The position numbers and the translations under genes were made by a program. DNA of 64,000 nucleotides, taken from Amoebophrya sp. A120 (lineage: Eukaryota; Sar; Dinophyceae; Syndiniales; Amoebophryaceae). The notes beneath the pieces are model-generated. The model was not told where the DNA came from, did no database searches, and saw only the letters and a list, made by a program, of their open reading frames with translations. The stretch covers positions 62,001-126,000 of the forward strand of contig CAJINV010000009.1 of assembly GCA_905178155.1 (NCBI GenBank), read 5' to 3'. Shown here piece after piece: positions 35,454-46,320 of the stretch. The first letter of the stretch is position 1. Every line of letters starts with the position of its first letter.

Positions 35454-37548
35454 ATGCACCCGAACTATCCGCACCTTACCGCGCCTGCGCAGCTGCAGTC
35501 AGCAGCGGGCTACGCGACGATACAAAAGAGATTGCCCAACCCGGTGATCGTGGCCAATGAAGCGATCGGCTACGTCAGCATGTGTATTGATTTCTTTTTT
35601 TTCGCGGACTTGGTTGCCTGTCGTGAAACTAACTATGCGATGCGATGAACTAACATCAATGTGATGCAAACAAATTTTTGAAATTTATCGCAAAGTTGTT
35701 GAAATTGTCATTCAGGCAACGACACGAGATGGCGATCCTACTCGCAGGAGGACTTGATAAATCGCGTGAAGGAAAACCGGCAGAAGTTCATCGGCAAGGA
35801 ATTTACCGTCGGCTTCACCGGGGGGAAACTCCAGGGTAAGAAGATTCAGGTGTGCGGGATGGACCAGACGAAATTTCATTGTGAGGTCGTCTCGGATTCC
35901 TCCAGCTCAGAATCGGGCAACATGCAAAACCGAAATAACTTCATGAGCTTCACGCCGTCCAGTCGCGTCTCAGGGCCCAATATGTACTCCAGCCCGCAGC
36001 AGGACGCGGTACAAAAATTTTTGCTTTGAAGAGTCGTACGGTTTACCGAGATGGCTTTTCTGCAACTTCCTCTTTCAAGATCTGAAAAAAAGTCTTTTAT
36101 TCGGCCGAAATTTTCATTTAACAGAAATACAACATGCCGTCTCCATCCGTTGATGAGTATTACATGGGCGGCTCAAGTAGCAGTTCAGCGAACGGGGAGA
36201 GCAACAAGTCCAGATCGCCGAAGCGACTTTCGATGGCACAGAGGCAAATGCAGGTATAGTAGCGGAAAATTTGTTCTGCTGTACCATGCGGATAGAGGTA
36301 AATTCATCGATCAAACATTTCACACGATCAAAACAAAGATGCGTGATTATCAACAAGCAAAAACCACTATCAAGGTAAACGACCGCGGCAACGCGACGCA
36401 CTCCACTACTGCTGGGGAATCCTCTGGCTTGGAAAGTGGCGTCGAAGTGGTGAAGCTGCAAATAGGAAACTTAGTTCCAGTCGGCTCCGCGCACGCGGCT
36501 CACGAAGTACTTGTGTTTTGTGATGCGTGAATGCCACATCTTGAAGATGCTGCGTCCTCTGTCACGGACTCCCTAATTTTGCAATCGGAAAAAAAAAACA
36601 TAATCGACATCACCCCAGGCCGCCCAGCTTGCCCGTGCGTTTCCCGGTCCCTACGACATGCAGCAGGTGCGATCGAGTTCCTGGAATGGAAACTTGACTT
36701 TCGAGCGCGTGGAGCGAAAAGTCCAACAGGCGATCTTTTTCTTCAAAGGCCAGCCCCCGGTCGGGGCGAAGGACCAGACGATCTTTAACCGGGAGTTGTT
36801 TCAGTCCTTGAACGCACGCTACAGAACCGACGAGCTGCACCGACTGGACATTCTCGAAATCCTGCTCAAGGCGAAGAAGGTCAGTTTCTTCCAAGTCCAG
36901 TGCAAAGAGCTGTGTCTCTGGGAGGACGAGGAAAAGAACATCCAGCTTGACAAGGTGAACATTGAAACCAACACGAAGAGGTTGCGGATCAAGAACATGG
37001 ACGCCGCAAGGCACAAGCACAAGATGAAAGGTAGATCATGCTGCATTGATGTAGTTCTCATCGGTTGTAGAAGATGGATCTTTTTTTTAAAAACAATGTT
37101 GATGTTTTTGCGCACCTTTGAAATGCATGATGCCAGCATGACGCAAGCTAGATTCCATTTTTACAATACAGAGCAAAACGTGATGTACGGGATGGCGCTC
37201 CAGGCGGTCCGACCGGCCTGTGTTGGTAATGGTTTAGTCAACTTCGCGCAGTTCGACTATGGGTTGACGCGCGACGCAAAGTTTGAGAACCAGATCTACA
37301 CGCGCTTTGTCAAGTTCGTCAAATACGGAATGTGCGAAAGGTGTCAGCACTACTACCTCGAGCGCGGTTCCCAGCAGCAAGCTCAACAGCAGCAACAGGC
37401 GAGCGCCGGAAATCCGGTGGCGCAACAGCAACGACCCAGCTTCAACCTAGCCGCGACCAACGCCCGTCCGAGCGTCCAACTGTTCCAGAACTACCAAGGG
37501 AGCAGTGCTGCGAACTCGGGAAAATTCGTTGCGAGAAACGAATTCTGA
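35454..37548 (+). CDS. Unrecognised protein (446 aa), five exons
   Basis: Exons 35454-35583, 35716-36008, 36125-36253, 36619-37030 and 37172-37548 (1,341 nt). All four introns are GT-AG (116-365 bp) and all phases match. The N-terminus is short and non-signal (MHPNYPHLTAPAQLQ). Residues ~40-110 mix charged and hydrophobic residues (RWRSYSQEDLINRVKENRQK, then FTVGFTGGKLQGKK). A Ser-rich linker precedes a ~200-residue folded-looking C-terminal part (FERVERKVQQAIFFFKGQPP, LHRLDILEILLKAKKVSFFQ). This ends in a CxxC pair (MCERCQHYY) and a Gln-rich tail (QQQAQQQQQ). I cannot assign a family. The absence of signal or membrane segments suggests a cytosolic or nuclear protein. Confidence 0.78.
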
Positions 37549-39041
37549 GCTGTTGCAGCTGCTGAGGGGAGGGAGTGACACAGACACTTTTTTAAATGCT
37601 GATCGCTAGTGGTCTGCACAGATAGCATTAGCACCGAGGCTGTGTGGCTTTACCGAGTAAAGCTTGCGGCTTGAGAGGCTATTGACGTTGTTTACTTGTT
37701 TGAATTTTATCACATTTTTTTCAGTTTATCAGTTTCAGGGTATTGCAACTTTCAACTTTAGTTTTCATCTTCAGAACAGCAAAAATTACGTCTTTAGTTC
37801 GATTGTGGGATGGAGAACTGAACTACTGACAGAAAGGGGAGCAGATTCGTATGCGTACTAATTACATCGAGGCGATTGGAGAAGTATTTACGAACTCTGA
37901 TTTGACTTTGATTCACGCACGTATCGTATGGTTTTTATCTGATTTTACACTTTCGATCCGTTTCTTGTTGATTATCTTCTTTGTGACATCCTTGTTTCAG
38001 GTTTCCTATGCTTGATTTTGCGTATACACTTTCATTTTTTTTGTATTCCAGGTTTCAATTGCATTGCGATATCTTCATCTTCAGCAGGATTACAATGCAC
38101 TTTGTGCATAGCTTTCCTAGAAATCAACTTGCAATTAAAAGCAAAACTTAACTTTCTGAACAACTACCCGGGCAGTTCTGTCCTGCCACCACTTGACTTT
38201 TTTTGCAACTCATTCTATTCAGCTACTAGCTACCGTGACGACGCGTACCGTCAGAAGCTGAGTAAGAAAAAATGCTCCTTTCGACCGCGACCGCTTTTTC
38301 TGACTAACGTACAACGCGAATGAACTTTACGTTTCAATGGTAGAATGAACGCAAAGAAATACTAAAACAACTGTACACAAAAAAAAGTTAAGCAAGCTTT
38401 CTAAATCAAGTATGACTGTATCAAATTTTTGGCCCCGCGGTCGTTGCAGTTCAAGGCTGCAATGGCTATCGGGCGCGCTTGTTTCGGTTTCCTGTACCAA
38501 TTCCATTTAACCACGACTGTACAAATTATTTATCAGAAATTCGTCTGTTTCAACTTCAAGTAATCACAATGGGAAGCAGCTGCAGTCTCTCTGAGAACGC
38601 AGTTGGAGATCACATTGAACACGAAAACGACGACCAGCTGAACACTGTAAACCTAGTTCGAACGATTGAAGCTGGAATATCGATTCTTGAATAATTGTTG
38701 TAAATTCAGTGGGCAGGAGCCTTGCAGTTGCTACGGGAGTGGAGCACGAAGAAAAAAACTTGACTCAATAACAAGGACGCAAACGCATCCATCGGCTGGT
38801 GCGCCGCATAGCACCCTTGAAACGTGTTCCCGCGTAGCATACCCCTCCGCGCCGCCGTTGTTTGAAATGCGGAAGCAAAAAAAATGGGGGAAGGTTGTAA
38901 TTTTTTCGAGCTGATCAAGATCAGGTTCAGGACTGCCGGCAAAGATCTTTTGACTCGATCATCGTGTTGTCGGTCTTCGAACGAAGTTCTAAAAAAGTTC
39001 ATTCGCTGCGACAAGGCACCTTATAGCCCCCGCACAAAATC
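37549..39041. other. Long intergenic spacer
   Basis: A 1.5-kb AT-rich spacer. It contains one small candidate frame (38569-38694, listed separately). No RNA gene seen. Confidence 0.45.
38569..38694 (+). CDS. Possible small acylated protein (41 aa) or first exon
   Basis: The ATG at 38569 opens a 41-residue frame beginning MGSSCSLSENAVGD, which resembles an N-myristoylation plus palmitoylation signal (Gly2, Cys5). The rest is acidic and soluble and ends TIEAGISILE. It sits alone in a long spacer. It could be a first exon of something unresolved or a chance frame. The only support is the N-terminal motif. Confidence 0.2.
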   Translation: MGSSCSLSENAVGDHIEHENDDQLNTVNLVRTIEAGISILE

Positions 39042-40288
39042 ATGTTCCGCGCCTCACTTCCCCTGCAGGCGCGGACCGGGCAGCGGAAGCGGTCGAGCTT
39101 TCACCTGTGGAAGAGACGGACCAATGCCGCACGGGTGCTGCAGTCGTTTCACACGACGGACGATATCGACCCGTTCAGCAAGTACCAGTGGATTGCGCAC
39201 CCCTTCCAAAAATGGAACATGCCCTCCACGGCGCCGGACGCCCGACCCCACGTCAGTCTTAAAGCCATCTCCCACTACGACGAGACGAAGGGATGGTTTC
39301 ACATCATAGACTGCAAGGGGTGGGGCGTCGGAAGACTTGGTATAGACGATGGCATTGTGGATGGAGCTGCTTTTCTAGGTGGTTGTTGAAGTTAAGATTG
39401 CGATCATTAAAAGTGCTTAGCTGAAGGTTTTCTGTTGCTAGAAATTCAACTGGAATCAATCAAGCTCCTCATCAATCCTATCAGGAACCAGAGTCGCGTC
39501 TCTGCTCCTTGGCAAGCACCGTTGCGACCGCAAAAAGCGAGCAATGCACGGCGATTCGGTGATTCTTGTAAACGCCATCCATGTCACTTTTCCTGGTCAC
39601 ACGTGGGACACCAAAATGTACAAGTTCTACAAGACGCACCGCTGGCTGGACCCAAGAGGGGCGAAAATCATCACGGCGAAGCGGTTGTTTTTCTTGAACC
39701 CGAGCATGATTATGAATCTCTGTGTGAAACGGATGCTGCGAAGTAATTTCTTGCGCAACCCAATGTATCGGAGGCTGATGGTCTACCCAGGAGCTATTCA
39801 CCCACACTGGAACATACCACAAGTCGTCGTGCCAGTCCGGAAAGGAGAGGCGATGGGCGCTGTTGCACGTACTAGCTTGATATTTTTTTTCACGTAAAGG
39901 AAAAGTTCAGATGAATACTGCAGTTCCTCCTGCTTTGCTTTTGTAAATGTTGACCATCGCCGATTGTGGTCTGTATTCGCGGTTTTCAAATAACACCCCA
40001 GGTTCCTCCCAAGACGGCGTGATACCCGAGGCCTTTTCCGTTACCATGGAAGAAAGCGCAACCACCAACGTGCTTTTTGCAATCAGAAAGGAGCAGAAGC
40101 TCACATCCGAACAACTCCTCGCCATAGCAAAGAAGGAGGAACTCGCAGTGCCCGACATGGCTGGCGTGGAGGAGAATGAAATATTGCCAAGAGAGTACGC
40201 AACCTCAATGCCTGAGTACAAGAGCGGGAAGAGAAACACTGCGCTTCCCCCCACGTACCACGCCTATCCGAATCTTCGTTCACCGTAG
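39042..40288 (+). CDS. MRPL13: Mitochondrial large-subunit ribosomal protein bL13m (322 aa)
   Basis: Exons 39042-39339, 39485-39868 and 40002-40288, with canonical GT-AG introns of 145 and 133 bp. The N-terminus (MFRASLPLQARTGQRKRSS...) is Arg/Ser-rich with no acidic residue for ~38 positions, a typical mitochondrial presequence. The L13 fold follows: WFHIIDCKGWGVGRLG across the first junction, TRVASLLLGKHRCDRKKRA, GDSVILVNA, WDTKMYKFYKTHRW, then NFLRNPMYRRLMVYPG and HPHW. These match the family pattern (GRLAS, LLxGKH, GDxVVVxNA, KxYxxHTGYPG, RLxVYPGxxHPH). Bacterial L13 is ~140 aa; here ~95 extra C-terminal residues (SSQDGVIPEAFSV...) form a Glu-rich extension with no recognised domain. Function: structural component of the mitoribosome large subunit. 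Confidence 0.92.
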
Positions 40289-41119
40289 AAGAGTTCTTGC
40301 GCACAAAGAATACAGCTGGAATGTCAACATCAAGGTTTGCTTTCTACTGCATGTTTTGCAAGAAACGAACGCGTTCTATCCGCTACCATGTGTTTGCAAG
40401 GACAGTCTTGTTTCGCGTGCTGTCTTTGCATAGAGCTTATCTTAAGAATTGAAAGAAGCGAAAAATGGTGCTAATATGGACGGGATGTAATGTCGCGTTT
40501 CGCGTACGCGTTCCAGTTCCACAGAAAGAGAGTCAATTACTTTGACGCTTCATAGGGCTAAACTCATCGGCTATTCGTTTCGTCCATGATCGCAGCTTCC
40601 CTGCGTGGGGCTCTTGCTCATTACGAGTTTCGGTTCGTCTTCACTTTTCGGTGTGTTGTCGTGGTAGAAAAACCCAAACAACATAAGCCATTCTCGGTAC
40701 GGTTGTTCATGCTTTTGATGGTTTCGGTCGTCCTACTCGTCCATTCGACCACTTTGCGCGTCGTGCTGTGTTGGTTTTATGCGTCGTACCATACTGTCGT
40801 CTTTTTGCTTGGTAGAGAGGCATTGCGTCCGTTCCGTAGAGCATATCCACCGACTTCTTCCGGCGATCGCCAAAGCAGGACTCTTCTTTCCCCTAAATGA
40901 ATAAAGTCCCACTTTTTTCTCCACCTACTATACAACTCTAAACGTAAAGAGCGCTTGAACGCACTAACTACGACCGCAAGGACGAGTAACCCAGTTGCTT
41001 TTAACCAATCGATTACTAGTAGTTTTACTGTCAATTTCACGAAAAAGGCTTCCACTGGAGAAACCCATTTTGATCACCTTATTTTGAATTTTCCGCATTG
41101 CTGCACAGATCAGAAAAAA
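40289..41119. other. Intergenic spacer
   Basis: An 831-bp spacer. A frame near 40586-40900 has a hydrophobic, spacer-like translation and is not supported. Nothing else recognised. Confidence 0.45.
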
Positions 41120-42036
41120 ATGCATCACTCGTGGAACAACGGGCAGCGATTGCAGTTTTTCCTGCTTCTCGGCTTCTGTTTGACGGCTTCTCTGGTCGAT
41201 CTGGCTGAGTCGGTAAGAACCGTTTCCGTGATAAAATCACACAGTAGCAGCGCGCACCGAAGGTCTGGGCTGGTACCGAATTCTCAACGAACAGCAGGAG
41301 CCGGCCGTGAAGAGCTGCACACAAATACCCGTACCAGCACGGCGACTACGGACATCCTGGACGAGGACACTGTAGCGAATGATGCCACGGCTGAACTCGA
41401 AACTGCAGGAGAGGCTGTCGGTGCAATGTCCATCATTCAGACAAGCGAGGACGAAAGTCACCGCGCGAACGCGACTATGACTCTGGTGCGGGAAACCAGC
41501 ATTTATGATCTGAACGGCGCGGCAGAGAAAGTCGTCCCGGATCTGGAAAACGCGCAAGACGAATACTTGCGGCTGTTCTGCGGAGGTATACATTGAATTT
41601 TATTTTGTAGTCAATTTGGTGAAACTCAAATTAGTTCCAAGGGAGAGCAGCAGCGGTGGTCAAACTTATTTACTACGGTGACAGCATGCGTTGTTTCTGT
41701 TTGATAGTTCGTTGAGATACGCAATTGAGTCGCAAACTGCTAACTTCTACTTCTCTTTCCAAATCCACAGGTGACTGGATCCGCTCGGGTCTGGACGGAA
41801 AGAACTCGCTTTTTGAGTACCTGCTCGAAGATTCCGGCGCGTGTGCGATCACGCGCAAGACCGGATTGAATTTCGGGCAGGAGTTTGTCAAAGCGGGTAG
41901 CTGCTGTGTGCAGGACTGTCCGACCTTTTGGGTGCCCACAATCACGGAGTTTTCGCTGCATTTAAACGCGGACACGCCCTACTACTTCGCGCCACCATAT
42001 TCCCTGGTGAAGCGCTGCGCACGCCTCGCGGAATGA
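41120..42036 (+). CDS. Small secreted protein with Cys-rich C-terminus (243 aa)
   Basis: Exons 41120-41585 and 41771-42036, joined by a GT-AG intron of 185 bp. The start is the ATG just before a clear signal peptide (RLQFFLLLGFCLTASLVDLA, cleavage likely near residue 30). Residues ~35-150 are Ser/Thr/Asp/Glu-rich and probably disordered. The C-terminal ~85 residues look folded: CGGDWIRSGLDGKNSLFEYL, SGACAITRKTGLNFGQEF, AGSCCVQDCPTFW. Five or six cysteines there suggest disulfides. I see no membrane anchor, so it is probably secreted or lumenal. No family recognised. Confidence 0.75.
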
Positions 42037-42773
42037 GCGCTTCTGTGTTTCGCGTTTGGCGACACCGGGATAACTGTGCTTTCTGATTCTTGAGGCTGAC
42101 AGTAGACCGCTAAGGAGCTTTTTGACATTACGGAACAGTAAAGAAGTGTCGATTGTTTTAAGTGTACTGAGTGGTCTATTCTGCCCTGTCGTATGCAGAT
42201 CTTTGTTCTTGCGTAGCTTGTAATTCAAGAGTTTTTAGTCCATCCTATCCCTCTATTTTCACTGCCTATTCCACATTCTCCCAATCACAGAATCGTTTTT
42301 TCATCACATGGTAATTTCATTTTACAATAACAGCGAATTATGCAATTATCCCGACCCAATTCAAGAAGTTTTCCTTGCTTTGTTGCATACCTAGAGACGC
42401 TCTCAACTTTTCTCAGTAGCCCCGCCAAATTCAGAACCCCAACGAAAAACACTGGAATGCAATATAAAGCGTCATAAAAACAGAGAAGACCGTCCGAGCA
42501 CGACCCCCCTGAACAAATTTGGAAATAACATTCAACAGACAAGAACAAGATTTTTGACCGAGCGACAATATGAATATGGCTGTTCTTCTCTTCATCCTTA
42601 CCCTATGTCAAGTTTTTAATCATCCTTGCGACCGAGAGAGAGAGAGTTGTTTTTTCCACTTCTGACACTGTCTGCGAAACCACTTTCACTTCAACGACAC
42701 GCGCAACGCAAAGTGAGCTGAGTGGTACGGTGGAGGCATCGAGAGTGAGAGAAACTTCTAAAAAGTGGCCAAG
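42037..42773. other. Intergenic spacer
   Basis: A 737-bp spacer with a short GA dinucleotide run (GAGAGAGAGAG near 42640). No gene identified. Confidence 0.5.
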
Positions 42774-45773
42774 ATGCGCTTAACATTTCTCTTTCTGCTC
42801 AAGTTTTGGCCCCTACAAAACTTGAGTAATAATGCGTTCTTCACGGCTACCGCCCTGCGGCTGCGGAAAAACAGCATCAAGGCAACGGCGTTGGGGCACA
42901 ATGCAAAGAGCAAGGCCCAAACGTGCTCTACTTCCTCTTCCACCGGCCACGCGGATAGCAAATCCCTCGGCCCTTACGACCTGGATACGCACTACCGGGG
43001 CTGCTACCAATTCAAAAACGCCAAGGAGTACAGCTCCCGGCAGGTGCTCTACCGAGCCGCAAATGGAAAATTTTCCGTCAAGGACTGCGCGGCGCAGTGC
43101 GAGGCCGACGTGTCCATGGCGAGTTATGCCATCCTGTCGGAGGCGGGGGACATTTGCGAGTGCGTCGAGGACTTGTCCACCGATTCGAGCTCCTACCACA
43201 TCGGGAGCAAGAAGGATTGCGACAGCAAGTGCATTCCGGACCAGAGTGAGTGCGGTAGCTACGACGGGGAATTCAAATCCGTCTATTGGTGGAGTCGGTG
43301 CACGAAGCCGGGGCACGAAAAGCAGTCCGCGGCGCTGAATCGCTGCAAGTGCGCGCACGGGAAGCCGAACGTCGGGGCGAAGTGTTTGGAGGACCACGCG
43401 CACAGCTGCGAAAGCTGCGCTGTCGGGTACACGCTGGATGGGGAAACGTGCCATGCGAACCGCTGCGAGTGTCCCCACGGCGACGCCTTCAGCGGCGAAC
43501 AGTGCCCGAAGGACGGGGACGTGAACTGCAAAGAGTGCTTTCCCGGGTATCATCTCAACACCACAGGTGGGGGTGCCGTGCCGAGCGGCAGCGACATTCC
43601 GAGTGCGGTCACATTTCTTGCGCAGGTGAACGGGGGAAGAAAGAATCACTGGTTTTTCGCCAAGAACCAAGACAGAAAAAATGCCACTCTCCCGATCGCG
43701 ATGCTGCCTCAGCAGACGTGCGAAATCAATGTTTGCCAGTGCCCGGGCGGCGCGGGCAACACTCCGGCGACCGGCGAGGACTGCCCGACGCACAACACGG
43801 TGAAATGCTCCAACTGCACCGAGCCAGGCTTCTTTATGAACAAGATGCGTCATGTCTGCGAGAAGAAAAAATGCGTGTGCGACCTGACGACCGGCGTAGC
43901 CGCCACGGGGGTGGATTGCCCGGCGCCCTTTGCGCACGTGTGCAAGTCGTGCAACCCGGGGTATCATCTGGACGGAAACGTATGCGAGAAAAATGTTTGC
44001 AACTGTCCGCACGGAAAACACGCGGAGGGGGCGGACTGCGAACAGGATGGGATGCTGAAATGCATGGAATGCGAAGAGGGATTTGACAAATTGCCGGACG
44101 GGACCTGTGGGCCGAAAGTGTACTGCAGATTGGTTTACTCATTGCTTTGATGTTGCTGTCATGTAGTGCATAACGTTTACTCAATATTTTTTGAGTCTCT
44201 TTGCCGGTCACCGTCTTTCGGCAATTTTTTTCTGCTCTCAACCTCACAGTTGCCACTGCCCCGCGCACGGGGACCCGGCAATCGGCGCTGCTTGTCCGGC
44301 CAACAACACCGCGGCCTGCGGGGTTTGCGACTACCACTTCCAGCTGAACCCCGACACGAAGCTGTGCGATACCTTTTCGCCGAAATACCTCGGCTGCTTC
44401 GAGGACGACGACAACCGGGATTTGCCCGTGCTAATGGCACCCACCGTGCACAATGGCAACGACCGCATGCCCGCCACGCCGGAGTCTTGCGACCTCTGGT
44501 GCCACAATTACAAGTATTTCGCGGTGCAGGGGGGCCACGAGTGCTGGTGCGGCAACGAGATGCCGGCGCGGAAGAAACCTGACGCAGATTGCAAACGGTG
44601 CGAGCACAAGGAAGCCTTGGGGAGTATGAAAACTGCGGAAAATCTGTATTGCGGCGGCGGCTGGAGGAACAGCGTCTACGAGCACGAGCTGGGCGCGGAC
44701 GTGCAGTACGTGGGGTGTTACGAGGACAAGGGGGACCGCGCCATGTTGCCGTTTTTCGCGGACAAACCGTACACGCGGGACATGTGTTTGGAGAAGTGTT
44801 ATCGTAAGGAAAAATCCCCCCTCCCCATATTGAAAACGTATCCGTCTGAAAATTTGTGATGCGCATTTGTGACCTCAAATCCTGTCTGTCTTGCAAGAAG
44901 GCAAGTCTAGAGAGCGCCCCGCATTTTGCAGGCGGTTTGTGATGCTGCTGGGCTTAAAGCATACACGTTTTTCATGCTAGGCGCCTACGTCAAAACCCCT
45001 CGACTGAGGCTTGACATACGCCGGCAGTCCTCTATTGCAAGACAAACCTGATTTGTGTACGGAAATCCAGCATCAGAAACTTCGTTTCGATATGGGGAGG
45101 GGGGATTTTTCCTCACGATAAGTGTTTGCACGAGACCTCTGCCGATTCTGCCTTCGGCTCCGCCTCCCTGTACTTCGCGATCCAGAACGGGGCCGAGTGT
45201 GCGTGCGGCGACGGCTACGATAGGTACGGCGTGAAGCCGGATAACGACTGCAAGACGACGCAGTGCGCCGCGGGCCTCGGTGGCCGTCGGGATAGAAGTA
45301 GCTGTGGCGGCGGGTGGCGGAATTCCGTGTACCGGTACGTGGGGAACACGTATGACAGGGGGGAATCCGGGAGCGCGCGGACCGCCAGCTACAAGTCCGT
45401 TGACGGGGTGTCTTACCACTTCGGCACGAACTACGGGAAGACCGGCCAGTGCCCGAGTGGGTCGAATCTGGCGACGGTGGAGACGCCGAAGCAAATGCGG
45501 TTCATCTACCAGCTCATGGGGAACGTGCAGCACGGGGTAGTGCTGGGCTATACCGACGCGGTGAACGATGGCGAGTGGGTGTATGCGGATGATCACACGC
45601 CAGTCCTCCCCGCACCCCACGGACCCCTAGCCTGGCACGTGAATGAGCCAAATAATTGGGGCGGGAACGAAGACTGTGCGATCCTCCTTGGATTCGGAAA
45701 GTTCAACGACGTGCCATGCGACATTCTGTCCAAGGGAAACGCGTTCTTTGTGTGCAGCAAGCGAGACTACTGA
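42774..45773 (+). CDS. Secreted WSC / EGF-like / C-type lectin protein (847 aa)
   Basis: Exons 42774-44119, 44250-44799 and 45126-45773 (2,544 nt). The first intron is GT-AG; the second gap is an introner. The protein starts with a signal peptide (MRLTFLFLLKFWPLQNLS). Domain order: a WSC-like domain (~75-170, YRGCYQF...CAAQCEAD...CEC); six Cys-rich EGF/TNFR-like units (~190-505), each of the form CxCxxG...C...CxxCxxGYxL...C; WSC 2 (YLGCFEDDDNRDLP, CDLWCHNYKYFAVQGGHECW); WSC 3 (YVGCYEDKGDRAM, MCLEKC | YFAIQNGAECACG); and a C-terminal C-type lectin domain with WHVNEPNNWGGNEDC and a final Cys. The EPN triplet is the mannose/glucose-type sugar-binding motif. No membrane anchor. Role inferred: extracellular glycan binding, for example wall or host-surface contact. 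Confidence 0.9.
44800..45120. mobile_element. Introner element 8 (family A)
   Basis: A 321-bp element. The left end TATCGTAAGGAAAAATCCCC is mirrored by the right end (...GGGGATTTTTCCTCACGATA). The direct repeat AGTGT flanks it at 44795-44799 and 45121-45125, and the match extends to the 7-mer AAGTGTT in one alignment. Removing it rejoins WSC domain 3 (MCLEKC-LHETSADS) in frame. Beyond the ends, the subterminal ~90 bp also pair loosely (TTGTCTTGCAA-like words on both arms). I found no in-frame GT-AG pair near the ends, making this the best candidate for true non-canonical splicing. Confidence 0.9.
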
Positions 45774-46320
45774 GGAAAGGGACGAGAAGGCATGCGCATG
45801 TTCGTTTGTTCTTGCAAATAAGTATTTTTTCTTTTCCCGCTCAGCATTTTTCCAAGTGTTTCTTTGCGCTGAGGTGAAGGTTGACGCCTTCGTGACTCAT
45901 GACGAACATTGCACATGCAAGGTACTGCAGATGTAGTTGAGGCTGTAGACATAACAAAGGCTCTACTGGGTCTAGTTTTCTTTTCCGCTCATCATGAGAC
46001 AACGCAGCGCTCGCCACGAGACAAAGGCAAAAAGCGGTACGAATCTTTTTTGCAGTGTCGTGTTCAGTGATCTCAGAAAAAGCAGTTCAGGCGCATTACA
46101 AGTCTCGTTTTGGATTGTTCAGCTGCGGATTTATTTTGCGTCAATTTTTGCGCAAAACTATTGATCATTGTGTATGCCACATAAGACAAGATCCGGTTTC
46201 GAAATTCACCACTCTTCACCCAACGTCTTCAGTTTCACCAAGTCTTCCTTCGCACCAAGCTTCGTGTAAGAATCCTCCACGTGTTGTCACCGACCACAAC
46301 CCGCACAAGACACTCCAAAA
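45774..46320. other. Intergenic spacer
   Basis: A 547-bp spacer, pyrimidine-rich towards the next start. No gene seen. Confidence 0.5.

Noticed and set aside
37031-37171. Possible inverted repeat (ATGCTGCAT against ATGCTGGCAT) in the fourth intron of the gene at 35454
   Set aside because: The match is short and imperfect, with no direct repeat, and canonical GT-AG sites fit.
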